The translations under genes were made by a program, and so were the position numbers. Positions 16,587 through 25,727 of a DNA stretch of 64,000 bases are shown piece by piece. Source of the stretch: Metallococcus carri (lineage in GTDB: Bacteria; Actinomycetota; Actinomycetes; Actinomycetales; Dermatophilaceae); assembly GCF_011440275.1 (NCBI RefSeq), contig NZ_JAAOIV010000002.1, forward strand, positions 310,001-374,000, written 5' to 3'. The stretch's first letter is position 1, and every line of letters starts with the position of its first letter. The notes under the pieces were generated by a model. The model was not told the origin of the DNA, ran no database searches, and saw only the letters and a program-made list of their open reading frames with translations.

Positions 16587-18320
16587 TTAACGACGCGAGC
16601 CGGTGCGAACTCTTTCTGCGACCGTCAGCCCGGCCGCGCCGAGGACCGCCAGAGCGAGCCCGCCGAGCCCCGTCCATGCGGTCGGCGTGGGCGCCGGCGT
16701 GGCGTCGCCCACGGCACCGGGCACCCGCATCAGCACCAGCCCCGGTGCCCGCGCGAGGACCGGCAGACCGGTGACGATCCCGGGCTGGGCCGGCTGGTCG
16801 GTTTGCACCAGCACCAAGGTCACCCCTTCGCGGCGCAGCACCGGCACCGGGTCGCCGGAGCGCAACGCGTCGCCGACCGCTCGCGCCCGGGTGCTCTCGC
16901 CCCGCACCACCCGGTCCGACAGCGGCAGGTCGTCGTTGACCAGGACGTCGCGATCGACCAGCCGCTGCCACGGATCGAGCACGACGACGCGGTGGTCCCA
17001 GGCGTAGCGCCGGTAGAGCGTCCACGGGAAGACCGCGACCGAGCCCTGCGGTTGCGCAGCGATCACCTCGGCGATCTGGCGGTATGCCGGGGGGTAGTCG
17101 ACCGCGCGCCACTTGCCGCCGGCGCCCCACGCCAGCCCGGGCAGGGTCGCCACCGGCCACAGCGCCGCAACGGCGACCGCCAGCGCGACCGCGGCGGGGG
17201 CCGCCTGCAGCCGGCGCCCGGCGCGGCGAACCACCTCCGCGAGCATGCCGGCGCCGAGGGCGACGGCGAGCATCCACGGCGCCGCGAATTTCTGCGAGTC
17301 GCGCAACAGTCCACCGCCGGGGATCTCGCGCACGATCCAGGTCACCAGCCCGCGCCCACCCGGAAGCGCCGACCCGAAGGCGAGCACCGCGCCGATCACA
17401 CCGGCGACGAGCACGCCGCGCACCAGCGGCTCGCGCAGCCGGCCGGAGCGCGCCAGCGCGCCAACCGCCGCGACCACCCCGAGCAGCGCAAGCCCGGAGG
17501 TCACCACGCCGGAGCGCTCGGCGAACCAGACGCCGCGGTTCCAGATGCCGCCACCGGTCAGCACCGACAGGACGACGCCCCAGGGGGTGTCGGCCCGGGC
17601 CATGAAGGCGCTCACCCCGGCCGGGTCGCCGCTCTCGCGCGGCGCGAGGAAGAGGAAGGGGAACCACCAGACGGCGTTGGCGAGCAGGAAGAAGCCGAGT
17701 GCGACCGCCGTGCGCCCGAGGCGGCGCCCCCATCGCGCTGCGCCGGCGAGCAGCACACAGGCCGTCACCAGCAGCCCGAAGACCGCACCGGTCGAGCCGG
17801 TGAGCGCCATCAGCACCGTCCAGCGGGCGGTGCGGGCGCGTCCACCGCGCCGGTCACCCGCCCACGCCGCGGTCGCGCGCGCGAGGTGCGGCAGCACGGC
17901 ATACCCGAGCAGGAAACCCCAGTGCCCGATCGCGAGCCGCTCCCCGACATACGGATTCCAGGCCGCGCAGACGGCGGCCGCGACCGCTCCGGTGCGGGTG
18001 CGCAGCATCCCGCCGACGCCGGACCCGACGAGCACGAAGACCGCGAGCAGCAGGATCTTTTGCACCAGCCAGCCGGGCAGCAGGGATGACGCGAGCGCCA
18101 CCACCAGGTCGTTGGGCACGGCTCGGGGCACTGACCCGTCGATGCCGAGCGTGCGCGCCGACAGCGGCAGCCGCGGCACAAAGACCATGTCGTAGAAGAG
18201 CAGATAGCCCGGCCGCAGGGCGGGGCCGAGCGCGAGCAGCCCACAGATCAGCCCGGTGAGGCCGCCCGCTATCCCCGGGGTGACCCGCGGCAGCCGGCGA
18301 GCCGGGATCGCGGTGCTCAC
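16587..18320 (-). CDS. Multispan membrane protein, short GT-C/DUF3367-like
   Basis: 577 aa with about twelve to thirteen hydrophobic segments and one at the C-terminal end. The segment WNPYVGERLAIGHWGFLLGY followed by AVLPHLARA parallels the NPYD...LLPYALLPWLL segment of the AftD-like protein at 20220, and GGGLLRDSQKFAAPWML recalls RNVHKFDPLIRLPL of the 1128-aa protein. It therefore looks like a GT-C relative without the large exported C-terminal domains. GTG 18320 overlaps the stop of the GT4 gene (GTGA). Last of the four coupled genes AftD-like, GT2, GT4 and this one. Exact function is unknown. Confidence 0.75.
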   Translation of the reverse strand: MSTAIPARRLPRVTPGIAGGLTGLICGLLALGPALRPGYLLFYDMVFVPRLPLSARTLGIDGSVPRAVPNDLVVALASSLLPGWLVQKILLLAVFVLVGSGVGGMLRTRTGAVAAAVCAAWNPYVGERLAIGHWGFLLGYAVLPHLARATAAWAGDRRGGRARTARWTVLMALTGSTGAVFGLLVTACVLLAGAARWGRRLGRTAVALGFFLLANAVWWFPFLFLAPRESGDPAGVSAFMARADTPWGVVLSVLTGGGIWNRGVWFAERSGVVTSGLALLGVVAAVGALARSGRLREPLVRGVLVAGVIGAVLAFGSALPGGRGLVTWIVREIPGGGLLRDSQKFAAPWMLAVALGAGMLAEVVRRAGRRLQAAPAAVALAVAVAALWPVATLPGLAWGAGGKWRAVDYPPAYRQIAEVIAAQPQGSVAVFPWTLYRRYAWDHRVVVLDPWQRLVDRDVLVNDDLPLSDRVVRGESTRARAVGDALRSGDPVPVLRREGVTLVLVQTDQPAQPGIVTGLPVLARAPGLVLMRVPGAVGDATPAPTPTAWTGLGGLALAVLGAAGLTVAERVRTGSRR

Positions 18321-19402
18321 CGCCGGTCCGACTCGATCTCGGCGAAGGCCGCGCCCATCCGGGCGCACTGGGTGGCCAGGTCGTGCTCGGCGAGCATCCG
18401 GGCCCGATTGGCCGCGCCGACCTGTGCGCGCAGCGCGTCATCGGTGAGGAAGTTCAGCAACCCCTCGGCGAGTGCCTCGGCGTCGTCCTCGAGCAGCAGG
18501 TTGGGCGACTGCACGGCCTCGTCGTTGGTGCCGCACCGCGTCGTGACGACCGGCAGGCCGCACGCCTGGGCCTCCAGATAGGCCAGCCCGAGCTGCTCGG
18601 TCCACTTCCAGGTCGGCCGGGGTGCGGTGCAAAAGACCGCCGAGGAGGCCAGCAGGTCGCGCACGCCTTCGGCATCGAGGTGCCCCGCGAGGCTCACGCC
18701 GCTGCCCGGATCGGCAGCCGCCGCCTCGACCATGGGGCGCAGGGGGCCGTTGCCGGCAACGACGAGCGTGGCCTCCGGCACCGTCCGCCGGACGATGGTC
18801 AGCGCCTGCAGCACCCGGTCGATGCCCTTGTTCTCCGCCAGCGGGGAGGTGAAGACGATGCGTGGTTCGCGGGCCGGCTCCAGCGCCGGGCGGAACAACC
18901 CGGTGTCGACCCCGGGCTTGACGACGCGGATCTGCTCGTCGTGAAAACCGTTGTGCAGCAAGTGTTCTCGCGCTGCGTCGACCATGCACAAGAGCAGGTC
19001 GGCGCTGCGGCAGGAGTCCAGCGCCTGCTTGTAGGGCGGCACCTTGTAGAGCGGCTGGTCGGGCAGGTTCTCCCAGGTGATCACCGCCTGCAACGGGTGG
19101 CGGCTGCCACGACGCCGCCAGCGCGAGGCCTGCCCGGTGACCAGCGAGCACAGCTCGAGGCTCGCCACCCAGTCGTAGTCCTCCTGGTGCTGCTCGCGCA
19201 GCCCCCGCACCCAGGCGAAGGCGCCGGCCTCGACGAATCGTTTGATCGGGCGGCGGTATGCCGAGGGCACCCAGCGAATGTCGCCGACCGGTTCCTGGGC
19301 GGCGAGCGCGGTGACCTGAGTGTCCGGCATCCGCGACATCCAGTACAGCTCGCGCCGGGGTCGCTGGTCCGGCAGCGACACCCACAGCAGCCGCCGGCTC
19401 AT
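18317..19402 (-). CDS. Glycosyltransferase family 4
   Basis: 361-aa GT-B enzyme. The donor domain shows VFTSPLAENKGIDRVLQAL, VVAGNGPLRPMVEAAA and an EX7E motif in EQLGLAYLE, followed by CGLPVVTTRCGTNDEAV. The acceptor half contains ITWENLPDQPLYKVPPYKQA, as in mannosyl- or glucosyltransferases of surface-glycan loci. ATG 19402 is in an ATGA overlap with the GT2 gene, and its end couples to the 577-aa membrane protein. It acts at the cytoplasmic face on a lipid-linked acceptor; donor unknown. Confidence 0.88.
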   Translation of the reverse strand: MSRRLLWVSLPDQRPRRELYWMSRMPDTQVTALAAQEPVGDIRWVPSAYRRPIKRFVEAGAFAWVRGLREQHQEDYDWVASLELCSLVTGQASRWRRRGSRHPLQAVITWENLPDQPLYKVPPYKQALDSCRSADLLLCMVDAAREHLLHNGFHDEQIRVVKPGVDTGLFRPALEPAREPRIVFTSPLAENKGIDRVLQALTIVRRTVPEATLVVAGNGPLRPMVEAAAADPGSGVSLAGHLDAEGVRDLLASSAVFCTAPRPTWKWTEQLGLAYLEAQACGLPVVTTRCGTNDEAVQSPNLLLEDDAEALAEGLLNFLTDDALRAQVGAANRARMLAEHDLATQCARMGAAFAEIESDRR

Positions 19403-20223
19403 CGGCCGGTCCGGTCCTTGCGTCCGCGCCGGGCGCCGAGCGAATAGCCGACGACCTCCAGGCTGCGCAGCACCACCATCCCCGCCGCGTGGGCGGGATC
19501 GCGCGCGAGCCGGCCGCGGTGGGCGGCATACGCCGTGAGCAGGTCACGGCCCTGGGTGCCGACCGCCCCGCGGTGCTCGGCGGCGAAGGCGGGGATGCTG
19601 CGCCCGTAGTAATAGCGCTTGCGCAGCACGTCGGCGACGGTGAGGCGTCCTTCGTCGTGGTCGACGACGATCGGGGCGAGTTCGATCCGGCGGCCGGCGG
19701 CGCGCAAGCGCAACCGCAGGTCGGCGTCCTCCGGCCCGGACATCCCCAGGTGGAAGGCGCCGGCACCGGTGAGCAATTCGCGGCGCAGCAGTCGCGGGTT
19801 GTGCAGCAACGGCTGGTCCAGATAGCACTCGCGCTCCAGCGCGCGGCAGGCAGTCCAGAATCCGTCGCCGATGGTGCGCTCGGGCAGGGCCACGGCATCG
19901 GCGCCGGTGCGCTCGGCGGTCTCCATCGCCACCTGGACGCTGGTCGGCGGCAGGATCATGTCGCTGTCCAGCCACAGCACCCACTCCCCCTGCGCTCGCT
20001 CGATGCCGGCGTTGCGCTGAGCGGAGCGCTCAGGTCCGGCGGTGAGCAGCAGGTCGGCATACCGCTGGGCGATCTGCGGGGTCGCGTCGCTGCTGTGGTT
20101 GTCCACGACGATCAGCTCGACCCGGGGATAACTCTGCTCGCGCACCGAGGCGAGGCAGGCCTCGATCGTCCGCTCGTTGTTGCGGGTCGGGACCACCACG
20201 GTCACCAGAGGTATGCCGGTCAT
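19399..20223 (-). CDS. Glycosyltransferase family 2
   Basis: 274-aa GT-A enzyme. It begins VTVVVPTRNNERTIEACLAS, followed by LIVVDNHSSDATP and the metal-binding WLDSDM (DXD type, near residue 90). HLGMSGPEDADLRLRLRAAG supplies the ED-containing catalytic loop. No transmembrane anchor is obvious. ATG 20223 overlaps the AftD-like stop and its own stop overlaps the GT4 start, so the cassette is translationally coupled. It likely adds one sugar to a growing lipid-linked chain. Confidence 0.9.
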   Translation of the reverse strand: MTGIPLVTVVVPTRNNERTIEACLASVREQSYPRVELIVVDNHSSDATPQIAQRYADLLLTAGPERSAQRNAGIERAQGEWVLWLDSDMILPPTSVQVAMETAERTGADAVALPERTIGDGFWTACRALERECYLDQPLLHNPRLLRRELLTGAGAFHLGMSGPEDADLRLRLRAAGRRIELAPIVVDHDEGRLTVADVLRKRYYYGRSIPAFAAEHRGAVGTQGRDLLTAYAAHRGRLARDPAHAAGMVVLRSLEVVGYSLGARRGRKDRTGR

Positions 20224-23200
20224 CTCGGGCCCTCCTCCTCGCTCGCGCCGCGCACGACGCCGGTCAGCGCCAGCACCAGTCCCGCCGCGGCGAGATAGTG
20301 CGGCCACAGGCTCTTGGCGACGCCATCGGCGCTGATCGTGCCACGCAGCGGACCGAGCACGATCAGGTAGACCACCATCGAGCTCAGGATCAGCGCGGCG
20401 CCGGCCCAGGTCAGCCAGTCCGAGCGCACCTGCGGGCGCCAGCGCAGCAGCGCGACCAGCCCGAGTCCGGCGGCCAGACCGGCCCAGCCGGCGCCGACGA
20501 AGGCGAGGGCGACGAGGCCGACTTCGATGGCTGGGCGCGGCAGCCGGCCGAAGGCCGGACGCAGGCGCCGTCGCGGCTCAGGCTCCGGGTCGGCGAGCGT
20601 GCCATTGCGCCGCGCGAGGAGCACCAGCGCGAGGGCGATGAGCAGCACCACCACCGACACCGCGAGCGCAATATTGGAGGAAGTCTGCGGCCCATAAGAG
20701 ATGCGGATGTCGTAGCTGCCGCCGCGGGGGATGCGCCAGCCGACCGAGTAGCCGTCGAGCAGCACCGGCTTGCCGAGTGATTTGCCGTTGGCGGTCGCCT
20801 TCCAGCGCGGGTCGTAGCTCTGGCCGAGGATCACGTTGAAGGCGGCCGGTGCGGTGACCTTCAGCCCCTTGGCGGAGGCGTGGTTGGCGGTGATCCGCTG
20901 CACCGGGGTGACCGGCACGGCCTGCTGGCGAGCCGAGGCGTCCAGCATCGACAGGTTGTCGATGGTGAAGCCGGGAGCCTGCTCGATCCGGTGCTGCCCG
21001 GCGGCCAGGGACAGCGGGGCGCAGGCTTCCCAGCGCGAGCCCAGCGCGACATCCGGGGTGGCGAGGATCGGGTCGACCGGGCGCATCCGCACCGGCTGGC
21101 CATCGACCTGGCCGACCGGGATGCAGCGATTGCCGGACGCGTCGGGCTGGTCGAGCGGGCCGGCGGCCACGGGCCGCAGGGTGTAGCCGGTGTCGATCGC
21201 GGTGAACCGCGGCTGGGCGCCGACCCGCGGGCCGCCCGCGGCGGTGAAGGTCAGCCGCACCGTCTTGCCGCGCACGGCCGGGAAGCTGATGGTGGTGCGC
21301 CCGTCCCGCGTCAGCTTCGCCTGGCCGACCTGCTTGCCGTCCACCGTGACGACGGCCGAACCGGCCCACTGGGTGTCCTCGCCGGTCTTGTCCGACAGCC
21401 CCCGTCGCTGGTCGACGACGACCTGGGAGATGGACCGCGCAGCGGTGCTGAGTTGCCACCATGACTGGTCGACCTTGCCACCGGGGATCCAGGCGGTGCT
21501 CTGGCTGCCGTCGGCGGCGGCCGCCGCGCGGTAACTGCCATCGTCGAAGTAGAACCCCGACGACGTCGCGGCGGCACCCGGCGGCAGACCGGCGAGCCGG
21601 TCATAGGCCTGCTCCAGCGGGGCGTTGACGCGCACCTGGGCCGAGACATCGAAGCGGCGGGCGTCGGGCAGGGTCACCAGGCGCCGCAGCCCGGTCTCGG
21701 TGTCATCGGTGGTGAAGTTGGTGCCCTTCAACCGGGTGAGCAGCACGTCCAGGGGCGTGGCCGAGAAACGGGCCCGCTCGGCCGGGCTGAGGCCGCGGTA
21801 GAGCCGGTCGAAGGTCACCGGGGTGCGCAGCGTGCGCACCGCCGGCGGTCCGGCCATCTTGATGTCATTGATGCCGACCAGGTTGAAGCCCGGGCCGCGG
21901 GTGGTGGCGACGGTGACGGTCACCCGGGAGGCAAGGGTCGCGCCGAAGTCGAAGGAGGCATAGCCCTTGTCCGGCACCCGCTGGGTGATCGAGCGGCCAC
22001 CGGCGGTCACCGTCAGCGTGCCGATCTTGTGCACCCCCACGTCGGCCTGGGAGATCTTGATCGTGCCGAGCCGCACCGGTGCCGGCTGGTTGATCGTGAG
22101 GCGCTGGCCGACCGCGCGGTCGAAGTCGCCGAACAGCCAGGCGGTGGCCGGGTCGCCGTCGATGGCATTCGCCGGGGCGGCATACGGCAGATCGAAGAAC
22201 GCGCCACCCTCGGCGGTCGCCGAGACCGTTGCGCCCGAGGGCACCATCACCGTCTGATCGGCCGGGTCGGTGCCGAGGGTGCGACCGCCGACCAACGGCT
22301 GGTCGGCCGACAGCACCGGGCCATAGCCATTGGTCAACCGGTTCGGCACCGCCGCTCGACGGGCGTTGGTGTCGGTGATGACCAGCCGGTGGCCCGCGCC
22401 GAGCTGGCTGAGCAGGTCGCCGCGGGTGATGCCCCCGGCATACTGGAAGGTCGGCCGGGTGGTGAGCAGACCGGCGGCGTTCAGTTGCGCGACCGACCAG
22501 GCGTCGCCGGCGACAACCAGCGAGTTCGCGGCCGGCTCGGCCCGCACCGAGGCGACCGCGTCCTTCAGGGCGAACAACTGCACCGGGCTGAGGAAGGCCT
22601 CGCTGCGGTTGGCCGGATCGCCCGGCGCGTACACGTAGTCCCCCGGCGGGCCGAAGTTGGCGACACCGAACATGCCGGGGTCGTTGCTGATCTGGGTGCT
22701 GGCCAGACTCGGCCGGATGCCGGCGGTGTCCTCCCAGGCGGTGTCATTGCGCAGCATCACCTGGTCGGCACCGAGGTAGTAGGCATAGGCCGACATGGTG
22801 GTGTTGGCCGGCATACCGCCGTTCTGGAAGCTGTCGTCGAGCGCGGCGAGATAGTTGCTGCCGGGCGCCGATGCGTTGGGGGTCGTCTCGGGCAGCACGG
22901 CCACCCGGTCGATCAGTGAGTTGGGCAGGTCGTCCGGCCGCTGCTCGGTCCAGCGGTATGCCGGTCGCACCTGGCCGGGCAGGAACAGCACCGTGGAGTT
23001 CGCGCTGCCCCGGTCGGCGGCCTCGGCGGCCTGCTGCCAGTACTGCGGGATATTGAGCTGGGACAGGTAGAGGCGGTTGGTGAGAGCGGGCAGCACCCAC
23101 GAGGCGACCAGGATGACCGCGCAGGCGGCGGCCAGCTCGGGCAGCAGCGCCCGGCCGCGCAGCCGTGGCCACCAGCGCACGGCGGCGCACCCGATCGCGA

Positions 23201-24335
23201 CCGAGAAGCCGAGCGCCAGCACCGCGCCGATCTTGTTGGTGGTGCGGAAGGCCGAGGCGAAGGGCAACTGCATCAGCTGCACGAAGGCGCGGCCGAAGAG
23301 CGAGGCCGGGCGGGCCGGGTCCGGGAACGCGCCGACCATGACGACCGCGGCGAGCCCGACACACCCGGCGGCGAGATAACGCGCGGCCCGGGGTGCCCGG
23401 GTCATCGCGAGCAACCCGATCACCGCCCACAAGATGGTGAGCACCATGACCACGGTGCTGGTGACGAAGACGGCGTCCTGCGGCACCCAGGCTCGATCGC
23501 CGTAGGTGCCGTAGAGCGGCCACATGCCCATCCCCCGCAACACCTCGGGGAAGGAGGACACCTTGGCGATGCCGTCGAGCGTCTCGGAGCCGGCGACGAT
23601 CTGCGAACCGGTGTTGATCGCCGCGCCACCGGGCACCAGCCAGTAGATCGACACCCCGACCACGAAGAGCGCGCATTTGGCGACGACGAGCACGATCGCC
23701 GACCAGCGCACCCGCCATACGGCATGGGCGGCGATCGCGAGCGGGATGATCGCGAGCAATTGGTAGGTGGGCACCACCGCGACGTTCATCCCGCTCATCG
23801 CGAAGAAGACCAGCCCGAAGGCCGCCGGCCAGGCCCAGCCGCTCGGGCGCCGGAAGGCCCGCACGAGGCAGATCAGCAGCCACGGCAGCAAGGCATAGGG
23901 CAGCAGGATCGCCAGGGTCGACCCGGCCTGCATGTCATAGGGATTGGCGACATAGACGATGCCGGCGATCAGGCCGGCCCACCGGCCACCACGCACGTCC
24001 AGCCGACGGGTCAGGCGCGCGGCGCCCCAGCCGGCGAGCAGCCACAAAGCGAAGTGGAAGACCTTGAAGGTCCACTCCGGCGAGAATCCGATCGAGCGCA
24101 GGAAGCCGGTCGCGAACAACACCGGCACCAGGCCGACGTTGAAGTTGGGGCTGCCGAGATAGGGCGACTCGTTCCACGCGCTGAGATAGCGGCCGATCAT
24201 CTGCACCGGCGCGAGATAGACCTCGGGCTTGATGTCGGTGTAGAAGCTGCCGAACGCGTTGAGACCGACCACCAGCGCCAGGAGGGCGACGGCGGCCCCG
24301 ACCGCCGTGCGGTACGGCGTGAACAGTCGTCGCAA
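20220..24335 (-). CDS. AftD-like DUF3367 membrane glycosyltransferase
   Basis: 1371 aa, close to mycobacterial AftD in size. About eleven N-terminal hydrophobic segments start at YRTAVGAAVALLALVVGLNA. The large exported region has two discoidin-like carbohydrate-binding stretches (AIDGDPATAWLFG, AADGSQSTAWIPG), and C-terminal hydrophobic segments follow. AftD transfers arabinofuranose from a polyprenyl donor in mycobacteria; the sugar here is unproven. The start is TTG 24335, preceded by GGAG 6 nt upstream and by a -10-like TATATT at 24405-24410. First gene of a four-gene operon, divergent from the flippase. Confidence 0.85.
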   Translation of the reverse strand: MRRLFTPYRTAVGAAVALLALVVGLNAFGSFYTDIKPEVYLAPVQMIGRYLSAWNESPYLGSPNFNVGLVPVLFATGFLRSIGFSPEWTFKVFHFALWLLAGWGAARLTRRLDVRGGRWAGLIAGIVYVANPYDMQAGSTLAILLPYALLPWLLICLVRAFRRPSGWAWPAAFGLVFFAMSGMNVAVVPTYQLLAIIPLAIAAHAVWRVRWSAIVLVVAKCALFVVGVSIYWLVPGGAAINTGSQIVAGSETLDGIAKVSSFPEVLRGMGMWPLYGTYGDRAWVPQDAVFVTSTVVMVLTILWAVIGLLAMTRAPRAARYLAAGCVGLAAVVMVGAFPDPARPASLFGRAFVQLMQLPFASAFRTTNKIGAVLALGFSVAIGCAAVRWWPRLRGRALLPELAAACAVILVASWVLPALTNRLYLSQLNIPQYWQQAAEAADRGSANSTVLFLPGQVRPAYRWTEQRPDDLPNSLIDRVAVLPETTPNASAPGSNYLAALDDSFQNGGMPANTTMSAYAYYLGADQVMLRNDTAWEDTAGIRPSLASTQISNDPGMFGVANFGPPGDYVYAPGDPANRSEAFLSPVQLFALKDAVASVRAEPAANSLVVAGDAWSVAQLNAAGLLTTRPTFQYAGGITRGDLLSQLGAGHRLVITDTNARRAAVPNRLTNGYGPVLSADQPLVGGRTLGTDPADQTVMVPSGATVSATAEGGAFFDLPYAAPANAIDGDPATAWLFGDFDRAVGQRLTINQPAPVRLGTIKISQADVGVHKIGTLTVTAGGRSITQRVPDKGYASFDFGATLASRVTVTVATTRGPGFNLVGINDIKMAGPPAVRTLRTPVTFDRLYRGLSPAERARFSATPLDVLLTRLKGTNFTTDDTETGLRRLVTLPDARRFDVSAQVRVNAPLEQAYDRLAGLPPGAAATSSGFYFDDGSYRAAAAADGSQSTAWIPGGKVDQSWWQLSTAARSISQVVVDQRRGLSDKTGEDTQWAGSAVVTVDGKQVGQAKLTRDGRTTISFPAVRGKTVRLTFTAAGGPRVGAQPRFTAIDTGYTLRPVAAGPLDQPDASGNRCIPVGQVDGQPVRMRPVDPILATPDVALGSRWEACAPLSLAAGQHRIEQAPGFTIDNLSMLDASARQQAVPVTPVQRITANHASAKGLKVTAPAAFNVILGQSYDPRWKATANGKSLGKPVLLDGYSVGWRIPRGGSYDIRISYGPQTSSNIALAVSVVVLLIALALVLLARRNGTLADPEPEPRRRLRPAFGRLPRPAIEVGLVALAFVGAGWAGLAAGLGLVALLRWRPQVRSDWLTWAGAALILSSMVVYLIVLGPLRGTISADGVAKSLWPHYLAAAGLVLALTGVVRGASEEEGPR

Positions 24336-24404
24336 AGGATCTCCGGGTCGCGGGACATCGGGACCCGGTCGGTCGGCGTCCCTGCGGCCAAAACGGCGCG
24401 TTCC

Positions 24405-24424
24405 AATATACCCACGAGTACGCT
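24405..24424. promoter_or_regulatory. Divergent promoter region of AftD-like and flippase genes
   Basis: Minus strand: TATATT (24405-24410) as -10 for the AftD-like gene, leader about 60 nt. Plus strand: TACGCT (24419-24424) as a candidate -10 for the flippase gene. Both are pattern calls; neither has a clear -35. Confidence 0.45.
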
Positions 24425-24523
24425 TGCGGTACTGGCCAACTCGCCATCTCGACCTCGAAAGGGACCCCGACCATCTCCACCTCCTCTCGCGCTGCCACCG
24501 GGGTCCTCGGAGCGCTGCTGGGT

Positions 24524-25720
24524 ATGGCCATGGGCGTGGCCAATGTCCTGGGCTACCTGATGGTGGCGCTGCTCACCCGCGCGCTCGGGCCGGAGGATTT
24601 CGGCGGTTACACCGCCCTGTCGACATATGGCGTCGTGCTCGCCATCCCGGCCGGGGCGCTGCAGATCGTCATCGCTCGCCGGGTGACCGCACCGGACGCC
24701 GCGACCGAGGAGGTGACGAGCGGGCTGCGCACGGCCGCGACGATCGGGCTCGGGATCTTCGTGTTCACCGCGCTGCTCGCTCCGGTGCTGCGCACGCTGT
24801 TCCATCTGGACTCGGCCTGGTCGCCGGTGCTGCTCGGGGGCGTGCTGCCGGCGATGTTGGTGACCGGCTGCGTGCAAGGCGTGTTGCTCGGTCAGCACCG
24901 GCTGCGCTCCCTTGCCCTGCTCTATCTGGTCACCGCCGGCACCCGGCTGCTCGTGGCGATCGCCGCGACGGTCTTCGACTTCTCGGTGCTGCAGGTGATG
25001 GCCGGCATGCTGATCGCGGCCGTGGTCACCGCGGCCTTCGGGGTGTGGACGATCCGCGCCCAGCTGCGCACCCTGCCGGCGTCCGGCCGCGGCCTGGTCA
25101 CCGAACTGGTCCGGTCCAATATGACGCTGGCCGCGTTCGTGGCATTGACCAATGTCGACGTGCTGCTGGCCCGCCACTACCTCACCCCACACGAGTCCGG
25201 CGGCTATTCGCTCGCCTCGACCTTCGGCCGGGCGATCTGCTGGGGCACCCAGTTCGTCGCGCTGATCCTGGTGCCACGGATGCGCCAGCGCAATGCGACG
25301 GTCACCCTGCTGAAGGCCAGCGGCGTCGTGCTGGCCCTCGGCCTGCTCGCCGCCGCGGTCGTCGCGGTCTCGCCCCGCACGGTCATCGTCATCGCCGGCG
25401 GCCCGGAGTATGCCGAGTACGGCCGCCTCGCGCTGGTCTGCGTCGGTCTCGGCATCACCTGGGCGCTAGCCCAACTGTGGCTGTTCTCCGAGATGGTCAG
25501 CAACACCACCGTGCTCGGCCTGACGACCTGGGTGGTGATCGTGCTGGAGGTGGCGGCGATCGCGCTGCGGTGGCACCAAAGCGCCGCCCAGATCGTCGCG
25601 GTGTGCGTCGTGGGGGCGCTCGTGGTCGCCGCCCTTGGCCTGGTGCGGGTGGTGCGCCGCCACCAGAACGCCGATCTGGAGGCCGAGGCCTCGGTCATGG
25701 CGGTGGCCGACCGGGCCTGA
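24524..25720 (+). CDS. Polysaccharide flippase (MOP/Wzx-like)
   Basis: At least 398 aa with about twelve hydrophobic segments. LGYLMVALLTRALGPEDFGG followed by YTALSTYGV is the standard N-terminus of O-antigen/teichoic-type exporters of the MOP superfamily. It moves lipid-linked glycan units across the membrane. ATG 24524 is the first canonical start, but the frame stays open and protein-like upstream (ISTSSRAATGVLGALLG), and an AAAGGGA site (24458-24464) stands 8 nt before an ATC codon at 24473. The true start may thus be non-canonical. It converges with the acyltransferase gene 7 nt downstream. Confidence 0.85.
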   Translation: MAMGVANVLGYLMVALLTRALGPEDFGGYTALSTYGVVLAIPAGALQIVIARRVTAPDAATEEVTSGLRTAATIGLGIFVFTALLAPVLRTLFHLDSAWSPVLLGGVLPAMLVTGCVQGVLLGQHRLRSLALLYLVTAGTRLLVAIAATVFDFSVLQVMAGMLIAAVVTAAFGVWTIRAQLRTLPASGRGLVTELVRSNMTLAAFVALTNVDVLLARHYLTPHESGGYSLASTFGRAICWGTQFVALILVPRMRQRNATVTLLKASGVVLALGLLAAAVVAVSPRTVIVIAGGPEYAEYGRLALVCVGLGITWALAQLWLFSEMVSNTTVLGLTTWVVIVLEVAAIALRWHQSAAQIVAVCVVGALVVAALGLVRVVRRHQNADLEAEASVMAVADRA

Positions 25721-25727
25721 ACCCGCG

